Both the position numbers and the translations under genes were made by a program. The notes under the pieces are model-generated. The model saw only the letters and a list, made by a program, of their open reading frames with translations. It had not been told where the DNA came from and ran no database searches. 64,000 nucleotides of DNA from Euleptes europaea (Eukaryota > Chordata > Lepidosauria > Squamata > Sphaerodactylidae). Positions within the stretch are counted from its first letter, which is position 1. Every line of letters starts with the position of its first letter. The DNA lies in NCBI RefSeq assembly GCF_029931775.1, contig NC_079312.1:134463872-134527871 (forward strand), written 5' to 3'. Below, one piece after another: positions 24,401-36,400 of the stretch.

Positions 24401-27400
24401 TGTTCTTATGGCCTACCTCCTCCTTCGTTTTGCAGCACTGGTTGGATTTAAGCAGCCGGTCAAGTCAAGAGCTAGCTGAGAGCTTCCGGTCCTGCAGCCC
24501 TGTCCCACCTTGCAAGGATTCCCTGCAGAGGAGAGCCATGCAAGAGAGGTCCTTTTCTAGAAGGTGAGTATGCCAGAGCATCTCAGAGCATGCACATCTA
24601 TGCACTGCCTTTTCCCATCTAGACCCAAGTACATGTAAAATATGTGCTTCTGCATTGAAAGAATTCAGCATTTTGCTACACACATAAATTGTTCACAGCA
24701 GGCAGATCTAGATATATTGACTTTGTTTTGCTAACTTGTTCCCGATTTTTTTGTTTTGCAAAATGTTAATAGGATCTTAGGATCTGGAAATGCATGTATT
24801 TATTTAGTGCATTCGTTCATTCATTCATTCGAAAAGTCCATATAGCACAATGACATTGAGACAGTATAAGAAAGACAAGGTTAAAATTCATAACAACAAG
24901 AAACCCTGCTGTTAAAAAGATGAAAGGAAAAGGACATGCACAATTTTTAAAAAGCCTTTTCAGTTGGGCAGCCGTGTTGGTCTGCAGTAGAAGCGCAAGA
25001 TTTGAGTCCTGTAGTACGTAAAAGACCAACAGGATTTCCAGGTATGGTTGTTAGGTGCCCCCCCCCCCCCCCGGGCCACCGGCTGTGGTTGGGGTTCCAG
25101 GGTATAAATTTTCGAGAGTCAAAGCTGACAAAGGGAGCTCTAACTCTCAACAGCTCACACCCTGGAAATCTTTTTGGTCTTTTAGGTGCTACTGGACAAA
25201 TATTTTAAAGGAGCATATATTAAAATCTAAACTTTTAATGAGTCACCAGGTTTACTCCTGGTTATTCCAAGGCTGAGGAAATGGTATTAGTTCAGATTTT
25301 TAAAGCTACTGAAACGTATTTAGCTGCGGTGAGAGTATTAGTTTTCATTCCTGGTCAGGAAATTGAGTATATATAATCGTCCAAAGGTGGAGGGGAAAGG
25401 GGTAGGATTACTCTTTTTAGTGATTAACATAGTAATTTTTAAATTTGCAAAACTATATTGTTTTTATCATAACAGCCCTGGTAGATTACCATTACCTTAA
25501 TTACACAAGAGCGCTCAAACAATGTTGGGTAGATTAGGTTTCCCAGAGCCCTTCCCCACTCTTAATCCGGTGGATCATATGTCCCTCTGGAGTCTCCTGC
25601 TCAGCAAAGGGAGAGACAATGTATCCCAGTGCTAGAGTAGATCCTTGCTTGATTCCACAGCTCTTGGAGTCTGGTATGTTCTTGCCAGAATTAAAAAGCT
25701 GGTCAGGGCTGGGGCCTAGGGGCCCTTTCTAAAGTAGGAGGTGTGAATTTAGTGTTGGCCTTAGATATTTTCACACCAGATGTAAAAAACTGATCTGGAG
25801 CTCAGTTTCTGAATAACATATGATAGAGAATGGAGGAATAGAAATGATGCCCCCTGGGAATCTTCTGTCTGAGATACGTGTTATAATTTACTCCATGTTA
25901 TGGGTAGGTTTGGGAGGATTTTCTGTCTTCGTTTATGCACTTCTGTTTCTCCATCACTTACATTTCCTGCAGCAGTTCGCAGGAGTTTTTGGAGGAGGAT
26001 TTTGCTCTTCTGTCTGAGGAGAAAGTAGAGGATCCCACTTCTGAATATGAGATGGTGGGGAAAGATGGTATGTTTTTTTCCCCTACGTGCAGCAAACCTT
26101 TGTTTATGTGTGACTCTGTGCAAAAGGAAGGAGGCTGCAGTCCTAAGAACACCCTTCAGCAAGTAAGCCCCATTGAATAAAATGGGACTTCCTTCTGAGT
26201 AGACCTGTTTAGGATTGCTTCCGGAATAATCTTTTCTAATAGAGAAATTGTATTGATATATTTGATTTTGCCTGATGTCATGGCTCAGGACATACTTACA
26301 ACACTTTGACCCCACATGGTGGATTTGTTTCCACAAGGGCCCGGAATATAAGTGGGATTTTCATTTGGAAAAGCCCATTAGTATGAAATTATTTTAAATA
26401 ACCAGGACTTTAAATTCATTTCCATATTGGAAGTAAGGGAGAAAGTGCAAGTCATAAAGTTGCTGGATATGCTATCTTGGTGGAGTCAGACTATCTCTGA
26501 AGGCATAATTGTAGCCATACACAGGGCATTAGCAGTAAACAATGTAGGCCTTGTAACTGAGGCCTCCCTATATTATAAATATTCATCAAGTCTGGTTTTC
26601 GAGAATAGAGATTTCATGCAATATTGCAATGATTTCTACTGACAAAGCTATCGTTTCAAAAGACAATGCTTGGCCTTTTTTTTAGTATTCCTTAGAGGTC
26701 TCCCATTCAAATACTTCCCTGGGTTGACCTTGCTTGGCTTCTGAGATATGGTGAGATCAGGCTAGCTGGGCTATCTAATACTAAAAAACAAAAACAAAAG
26801 CCCAAGCATTGCCTTTTTCACATAAAATGAAAAACAAATGATTACAACCCAGATTCCATAGTTGTTGGAAGAGATTCCATTGTTGTTCAGGTCAGCCTGA
26901 CAACACAACGTTTCTTCAAGCTCAGCATTCTGGGTCCATGCTCACAAGCAAGATGTGAAGAAGATGTGTTACACGTGTTTATTTCCAGGATCTAGTTCCA
27001 AAGCCTCACAACAGAATTAAAAAGAAAATCAAAACCTACTAGGATAAAAACAGTTCCTGTTGTTCAGCCTATTACTGAAACACTACTTAAAGCACTGAAA
27101 AATCTCTCAGAAGGAATAGATATTCACACTGCTTGTTATTAAAAGAAAAAATAAAGGTGCCAGTACTCATATATAAGGTTTCACCAATTTCCCACTTAGG
27201 GACTTGGGAGAGCCCCAAGAAAAAGTACTCAGGATCAATGAGTACCATCACAAAAAATCCCTCTGTGTTCGTACATTTGTCCACAAGGGGTTGTAGTGCT
27301 CCAGAAAGAGACTTCCATGGAGATGAATCCGTTTTTCCAGCATAAGAAGCCTTCTGATGCGAGAAGCATCAGTGGTTTCATCGAGAGAACACTGAGCATA

Positions 27401-30400
27401 TCTTTTTGACTGAAATAAAATGGAAAGGAACTTTGACTGTATCATGGCCAAGAAGGTTAATAAAGATTGGACATTAAAGAATTAGAGAGCAGCCTGGAAT
27501 CTTTCTTTCCTTTTCCCTCTAAATTCCATCTCGGCCAATAGTGCTCTCTACATGTTTTCTCTCAGACTTTTCACTTTTCCTAAAGTTCTAAGCATATCCT
27601 CTCATCCTCAGTCCCCATGCAAAAGAAGACTTGTAAAAGAAAAGAAATCTAGATCTCCCCCTCCCCCATTTTTTTTAAAGGACTGGACATTCCTCAAGCC
27701 TAAAGAGACTGCCTCCAGCTTAAGAGGCTCTTGAGCTAGAGGAAGTCTGCAAATTTTGCTAAGCAAAACAGTAGGATGCAGGTTGGTGACTTCAGTGGTA
27801 TCACCCGTGTTCTTCCTTCTTTTCTCACTCACAGAGCAGTTGCTTGTTTAAAAAGAGACATATGGAAGCTGGTGGACCTTTCCCATCCATTTCATTTACC
27901 ATAGAGAAAAGCATTTGATTTTTCAAGTCTTTTGTTTACATTAAATATGAATAATTTGTTCTGTGATAATCAATGTTTGTGTGTTCTACAACCAATTAAA
28001 ATGGCTGAATATGACCTGAAGTCACGGGATTAAAATATGAGCTCAGCAGAGCAAGATCTCAAAACTGGCTATGAATTCAGTGGAAACTGCATGTGACGAA
28101 GAGTTGTGTGCAGTTTTCCTCGGTTAATTTTTTTAAAAACAAACAAAATGCAGCACAGAGGAAGCAGGGGGAGTCTTAAACCTTACCCCTCTGATTTTAT
28201 TGCTGAAGGTTGCCCACTCCCTGTGCCCACCTGTCCCATGTGAGAAAAGATACATGTCCCTGTATCCATCAAGGCAAGGGAGGTACACTGAGCAAACACG
28301 TAGAGTATCAACCTAGTACTCAGTGGCTGCTGTCTCTTGTTGCAGTTTATTGGCCCTTTTTGATCAGTGGGTGTGTTATTTGCCCATTATGTTCATGTTT
28401 GGGTTGGAGATAAACAAGTGAGTTACCCCATTGCTCCCGTTTAATAAAATGTTCCTTTGTTAACAGATGGCACCTCCCAGTTGCTCCACATGGATCCCTG
28501 CATTTCAGAGAGGTAAATGTTAAGGACCAGACCACTGGCAGCTTTGGTCAGAAGTATCTATGGGCTCATGTTAATAGTCAATGGTATGGACTTTGGTGTG
28601 GTTTGCCTCAACAGGATTACAATTGAAACCTGTACCACAGGGACAAAACTCAAAGACCAAGGATAGATAAGTTGAAGTTACAAACGGAGTCCATCTGCAA
28701 CAAGATGCAAATGGATGTCAAGGACATACTGAGATGATTAGCCAAGAAATCTGTCTGAAGGCAAATGGCAGGGGAAAGCATGGTACTGTGCAGACACATG
28801 CAAGGCAGGAAGTGAAGTGGTCATTTTGGTAGGGGTCTGCTGAGACAGTTTAGCATTGCGGCTCATTGCCTTGCTTACTTTACCATCACTTCACCTGTGG
28901 GCAGTTTTGAATGAATAGGACTATATGTCACACCACTGTCTAGATGAGAAACTTGACTAACGATTCCAGCACCAGATGGCAATTCTGCATCTTTCTCCAA
29001 ATGTGTAAGCATTTTTAATATACAGTATGCCTATACGCTGTTTTACTGATCATATGACCTTTACCTATTCATTTTCAATACAGAATACTGGGGTGTGCTG
29101 TTGATAAAGCAGTTTCTGGTGATTAAAACTTCCGGTCCATAATATCCTACCTTGAGCTAGGCATCTTCTGATTTTTGCATAATGGTTCACATAATGAATG
29201 GTCCAGATGCATATACAGAAGGAGCCAGCGCAGAAACCCCACACCCACCCCTCTTTTTGCTGTTTCTCCTCTCCTCAGTGTACCCATGCGCCGGCGGCTT
29301 GCACAGCGCTTCCCAAGCCGCATCACCACCATTGCTTTCCAAGCCAATGCTCTGCTGGATCAGATTAGTGTCATTGGAGGCAACCAGACGGGCATCTTCA
29401 TTCACCAAGTCACGCTAGGATCTGCTGCTGATGAGATGTCCATATCACCAGGCCAACAAATTGTGATGGTAAGATGGAGACAACTTTTTTTTTATTCATG
29501 TACTCCAGCCACATCTTTATCCCCCATTCTCAGGCAATAGCAAAGCCTACCTGCAGGGAATGACCATTTGGTTGTAATATATTCTTTGGCCATTCATTGC
29601 TGGAGCAGGAGGACACTGCCTTGAATGAGAAAAAGTAAAGGCATTCAAAGTGGTGCTGATAGGCAAGAAATGCGCTCCCGTTGCTTCCTGCAGTAACAGC
29701 CAGTAGGTGTCCATAATGCTACTACAACCACTGTCCCCACAGCATTAACACACACAGTACTTGCTGGAGAAAGAAATCCCCCAACAGTTCATCTCTGAGT
29801 GTTGGGGACTGTGATTCCCCTGCATTGGAAGCACATGGTATTTTGTCTGTGAAAAATAAATTCATGATGGCTGCATGGCTTCCAGAAAGGCAGAAAAGAT
29901 AACATCTGGAGAGGCTCAACATTTAAACAGCCCTTGTGTGGAAAGTGTGATCAGACTGTAAGTCACTAGCAGCAGAGAGCATGAACTGCCCAACTTGGGA
30001 CATTTCAGGAAAACCTTTAGAATGGTGAGTTTAGGATCCCATTACCTCAACTCTTCCTCAACAACTAAAAAAGAAGAAATTGCTGTGGATCATCGGCCCA
30101 TGTATTCGGTGTTCTTGAGTACAACTGAAGTGTAAACCACTCTGTGTAGCTTCTGAATCCTACAGAAGCTTTGGTGCCTCTTTCCTCTGCCAAACTAGTA
30201 GGGCATTAGGTACTACATTTATTTTATGTTTGTTATGTATAGTCCGCCTTTCTCACTGGGACTCAAGACAGATTACACGGAGTGAGTCAATACAATCAAC
30301 ATTCAATAAACACTGCAACTGGATTTGGATTGTAGAAATCTGGAACCAACCAGATATCCAAAACCAGAACTGAAGCAAAAGTATTAGCACAACAAATTAA

Positions 30401-33400
30401 ATAATGCAAACATTACAGAGTAGTACAGCAACAAGCAGTACAAGCTATACACCATCGTCTAGACCAGGGGTCTCAAAACTGCGGCTCCAGAGCCGCATGC
30501 TGCTCTTTGGCCCATTGAGTGCGGCTCTCCGAACTTGGTTCGGAGCCCCTGCTCTTGTGCCCGCTCACCCCGGCAGCCAGGCTGCGGAGCCGGCACGCCT
30601 GAGAGAGAGCACTGTCTCCCCCCCACACCGTGGAGAATGGCCGGGTCCCCCTTTCCCTTGCCCTCAATGGTTGGGAGGCTAAAGCCTCCCCTCCCCTCCA
30701 GCCGCGCGATTGCTGGGCGGGCAGCTCGGCGGTTCCTCGCCCCCCCCGCCTATCAGCTGTTGGGCGGGGCGGGCTTCCTTTGGTAGACCTGGCCTCTGGC
30801 TGAGTCCCATTGGGAGGCCATGTCTACCCACTGGCTTTCTTGGCAGTAGACCTGGACTCCGAGGAGGGGAAAAAGTCCCCCTTCAGAGGCCAGGTCTACC
30901 AATTGGCTTCTATGGGCCTCCAGAGGCCAGGTCTACTGCCAAGAAAGCCAGTGGGTAGACCTGGCCTCCCAATGGGACTCAGCCAGAAGCCAGGTCTACC
31001 AATAGGCTTTTATGGCGGTAGACCAGGCCTCCAGACGAGGACTCCGGACGGGGAGGGGGAAATGGCAGGGACTTACAATTTAATTTTTATCAATAAATAA
31101 GATCAGTACTAAGTATGATATCAAGTTTTATTCAGTGTACCTATAGTTTAATTAAGACTTAAAGCTTTAATTAAAGTTTATTAAGTTAATAAACAGTGTA
31201 TCTACCTATATAGTTTAAGAAATTTGGCTCTCAAAAGAAATCTCAATCGTTGTACTGTTGATATTTGGCTCTTTTGACTAATGAGTTTGCTGACCCCTGG
31301 TCTAGACCACTGTCCCTAATAATTTACCCAAATAATTGGAGAACCATTTTGTACAGTGCCACCCTTATACCTATGTAGAAAAGCCCTCTTGGACAATTCT
31401 GTTTTGCACAGTTTGAAGGAAGCCAGGAGAGCGGGAGCCCTCCATACCTCCTCAGCAGGCCATTCCACAACAGAAAAAGCATGTATACAGGCAGTTGTTA
31501 GTTTTGCCCATTTGCAGGTTGGTAATTAAAGAAGGCCCTGCTCAGATGTGCAAAGCTGTTGTAATACATAAAAGTGTCATTCCAGTCTGAATCTGTGCCC
31601 GAGGTTGGTCAGACTATATTTTCCCCCCAGGTTGCACTGTGATCTCATCCCCCAGGTGAGCATTTTATGTCTAAAGCTAAGATTATTTCTCTTTTGAACC
31701 CTGAACTACCCGTAGGTGGACTATGGAGTGATGGAACCAGGTTTCAAGGCTGTCCTAGAAGACGCAACGCTTGAGGAGGCTCTTTGGGTCCTAGAGAGGG
31801 TGAATGGTTTCTGCTGCCTGTCTGTGAGGCCCAACATGGAGGGTAAGGGTATCTACCTACTTTGATGCCTCCTTTCTGCCTGGCTGGAAAGGCAAAAGGT
31901 CATTAGTAATCAGTGGTATTCCCAAGGAAGCCCTGTCGTAAAGCATGGCTAGGCAGCGGATTTGTTAGCTAGAAGTAGCTGAGTGGAAGATTGATGGACT
32001 TGACCCATAGGTATAGTCTCATGGGAAGTTCTCTTGCACAAGCCCCATTGAAGTGAGCAGAAGGTGTAAAAGAGCATTTCAATAAGGCTTATACTGGAGA
32101 ACTTTCTGCTAGATTGTGCCTCATGTTAATGTGAGAAGGGTGCCATTTGAATTTTCCACTTCATGCATCAAAAAGACTTTGGCCTGGTTTGGGTATATCA
32201 CCATTCATGAGTATGGGGAGCAGGACTCTTATTCAAGAAGTAATTGCTGCTGTGTTCTCTTCCTACTGTGTTACAGCCTATGCTACTGCTGCACATACAC
32301 AAGCACACAATTCCTTATACCATCTGTCCAAACAGGTTATAAGAAGCTGCTGAGCGACTTGAACTCCAAGCTGGTAACATCTGGTGACTCTTTCTATGTT
32401 CGGTCCAATCTTTGTCTTGAGAGGCAAATGGCCAGTCAGCTTCAAGTGGGGTGCCATGATATTCTGCATGTTACCGATACAGTGTGCCAGGGCCGAACCC
32501 ATTGGATTGCCTGCCACGTGAATGCCTACACCACGAAGGACATGGATGCTGGCACTATCCCCAGCTACTGCCAGTGAGTACCGTGACTTGACTAGACATG
32601 ACGGGAGCAGCGATCAGAGTCTTGCCTATCTTGAAATAGTTGTTTCCATGTATGATAGTCAATGGGGAGATCCCATTATTGCTCCTTCTGCCTAATGTGT
32701 TCCCATCCCTTTTTCCCCACTCCAGGGCTCAGCAGCATCTCATTACTCTAATACAGGAGCTGGCACAGAAGAGCACCGTTTCTCACAAGGTGGGATTCTA
32801 TAGCACAATTTTAGTAAGGAGTAGCTATGTCTGTCCTCATGTGGTAGTAGATACAACAAGTGTACAGGTAGATGTGGAGTAAACACACAGGGTTAAATCC
32901 TAAGAACTGCAAGTGAGAGGCCTCACTTGTGAAACAGATTTTCTCACCTCTCCCTGATTTCTGCAGCACCCCATGGTACCCAAAAAGTTCATGGTTGAGA
33001 GAACCTTTGCAAACAGTGTGGGATACAGAATGAAGGGCTGCATCGAAAGTGGGAAATCTGTGAAAAGCATGTCTCCCCCTGCATAAGCTGAAATGCTTTC
33101 TGCTTCCACAAGTGCACTTCTGGATCCAACCCAGAGTTTCTTTGTTCAGTCTCTGCCAACTCTGTTCACCAAATATCATGGCTGATAATGCCAGGGTGTC
33201 ATCCTGGTTCAGTCCTCTCCCCCCTTAGTTTCTGGTGAACCTGTATTGTCAATGAAGCTAAATTTACAGGCATCCGTTTCTATGTTCACTGAGCATAGAA
33301 ACTGAACATAGAATGCTAATTATTTAGACTGTAACCCCTAGGTCAGGTCTTCATGTTCAGAGATCATTCTTTCTACCTTGTAGAATTCTGGGGCACAGCC

Positions 33401-36400
33401 CAAGTTGGTGCGTATCGTTAGCACAGACAATAAGAAGGTTAATCCACTGTGGTCATCCATGGACTGCAGTCTGTTGGACTCCAGCAAGCCGGATGGTGAG
33501 TTCAAGCTGGCAGAAGGATTGTTGCTATGAGAATTCTCCTGTTATTTAATGCTGGGATGTACAAAAGCATTATCTTGGAGCTAGTCTGCTCCTGAACAGT
33601 GCACCTGGCTTATTTCTCTTCAAATTGGTAAGTGTGGGCATGTGTTATTATGGACACATGTTGCTTTTTGGTGCCCATTTCATAATCCCTTTCTTGGACT
33701 GGAATGAATAACATAAATAAAAAGGAACTAGGGCACACTCCTGCCCCAGCGATTGTTCCATCTCTGCAAGGGAATTGTGTTTCATTGCTTCATCGTGCTG
33801 GTTAGAGGATGCCTTCCTTGTAAGGTACTCCTTAACATCCAACCCACTAAGACAACTTCACTGATCCCCAGCAGCATTTTATAACTCCTTACTAACATTC
33901 TTCCTTCAACTCTCAGCATTCTAACATTCACCTCCTACCTCTATTTATGTTTCTATTTCTATACATTTATTTATTTATTACATGTATGTGCTAGATGCTC
34001 AGAGCTCAAGATGGAATACATAGGTTTTCCAGGACATCTCCAATCTAGACAGATCCCAGAACCACTTAGCTTCATCCATGTCACTACATCACATGGCCTC
34101 CAGCTCAAGGAGCCCTGCACAGTACTCTCCTCCCCCATTTTATCCTCACCAAAATCCTGTGAAGTACCTTAGGCTGAGAGGTACTGGGTCACCAGCCAGC
34201 TTCATGGCTGAGTAAGGATTTGAACCCAGGTTTCCCCAGCTTTAGTCCAACACACTGTTCACTATACCACACTCTACTTCTTGTTCTAGCCACATCCTTC
34301 TTGCCACCTCCTAAGTACCAATCCAGAGTAGATACACACATGTTTATTTATCTGAAGGCTTACAAGGAGTTCCCAATATATATTCAACAAACCTGAGAGA
34401 AGGGAAGTCAATACCAGATGAGCTGTTCTTACTTCAAGTAAAATAAAGAGGCTGTTTACTTCTGGCTTTCCCCTCTTGTTACACTTGCCTAGATGCAGAA
34501 TTAATGTGCTATGTACAGGGATACATGGGGAAAACAACTGCATAACGTCTTGTGCAATAGCTTCCACTTTCTGTAAATTTCCATTCCATCGAGTGCAGGG
34601 CACAGGAGCAGCCCCCCCCCCCCCCCGCTCCCATTTTGAATATCACGGGATATGCAGGGAGGCATTTGTTTTCTTTTGTTTCACATAACTTAAGACCCAT
34701 ATACGAGGATAAACCAATTCCTAACCTCTGCACCAATCCCATACTGAGCTCCTGTCTTGTTTTGCATCCCAACAAGAATACTGAAAAATCTTGAGGCAGA
34801 TTCCCTCATTTGTAAAATCTATGGTGGGACATTCTGAAGGATGCCTCCTAACTCCCCTTTCTGAAAACAGAGTCAAAAGGACATGCAGTACATGAGATGC
34901 TGATCTCCTCCATCCTCATTTCCTCTTTTTCTTCCTCTAGTGTGCCCCAGGGTCAGCCTCCACACCAGAAGCTGTGTTACTCTGATGCCCTACACTCTGG
35001 TCAAGCCCTGTAGGCCTGGCCGGCCACGGCCAGTCCTCTTGGTGCCAGCACTTTTGGGGAGAATCATGGCCGACAAGCTTTGTCTGTCCAAGGGCGTTGA
35101 GAAATGTCCAGCAGGTAGGTCACAGATCTGACTAGACAGACCTTGTTGGTGCTTTCAGTGGGACATTGTAGCAGCATTACTGGATGAGCCGTGGGTGAGT
35201 GAGCAATTCCCTGGGACCTCTGGCCCTGTGGGCCTGGGCTCACTGAAAGACTAGGCAAGTTAGGGTATGGAATTAGAAAGGGAGCACGTGACTGCCATTT
35301 CCATTACACCAACTGCCTCACCCCAGAACACACTATCCATCAAATCTTCACAGCCTTGCTCCCTTTGCCACTTGGCATTTCTCTTTTTCACCACTGATTA
35401 CCGTAGATGTCAGGGTCAAACAAACCCAGTCTGGCATCACTCCAGAATAGTTCAGAGTTAGTTAATGAGTAATCATAGTAAATTCAGACTCTAGAGGAAC
35501 TTCAGGTTGGAAAGAATAATCATCTGGATGTCATGGAAAATCTGTAAAGGATCATCAGGTGTTGAGTCACAAAGAAGTAGGTTTACAATTTTGGGATAAA
35601 CCACAGTTACTTCAGATCAGACATTTGGCAGTCACGTTGAGCAATTATATTGGCTTAAGTGCAAAAACAGACTTTGAGTTTATAATTAGTGCTGATCAGT
35701 TACCTAGTGGCTTGATTGCTAAAATCTATTCCTTGTTACTAAATTTAGAAAGTGCTTCTTTAATTTTTGTTAGAAAATGGCATAGGGACTTACAGATCAA
35801 TATTAATTCAGAGGAACTGAGGTGGATTTGGAATTGTGCAGCACCTCAACTTATTTCTATGAGTTTAAAAGAAAATTTCTTTAAGAAATTTGTTTCTTAA
35901 GAAGTTTGTTTCACTCTGAGCAGGTTAGCTACTATATGTAGAACCATGCAGGATCAGTGTTGGTGATGCGGTTCATCTATGAAAGATGTTTTTTAACATT
36001 TTTTGGGGGGGTCAGGTTCAAAAATCCAACCATGCTGGACATTGGTAGTTAGGGTTGCCAACCACCAGGTACTAGCTGGAGATCTCCCGCTATTATAACT
36101 GATGTCCAGCCAATAGAGATCTGATCCCCTGGAGAAAATGGCTGCTTTGGCAATTGGACTCTATGGCATTGAAATCCCTCCCCTCCCTAAACCCCGCCCC
36201 CTCAGGCTCCGCCCAAAAAACCTCCCACTGGTTGCGAAGAGGGACCTGGCAACCCTATTGGTAGTTCAGTGTATTAATGAAATGTTGTGTTGTAATGTAC
36301 CCCTTGATCCAAAAGTTATTCTGTTAGTCAGTGTAAAAGGCACATCACCTTTTCAGATGTAGAAATAGTCTTCAGCCTATTTACTACTGCTAAACTGGAA

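Noticed and set aside
30527-30790. CpG island with a hidden gene or promoter
   Set aside because: The GC-rich part lies wholly inside the Charlie-like transposon, between its ends and target duplications.
32116-32577. 153-residue single-exon frame
   Set aside because: Only 32336-32573 is coding (CARD14 exon 14). The upstream part is intron that happens to lack stops, with a clear AG acceptor at 32334-32335.
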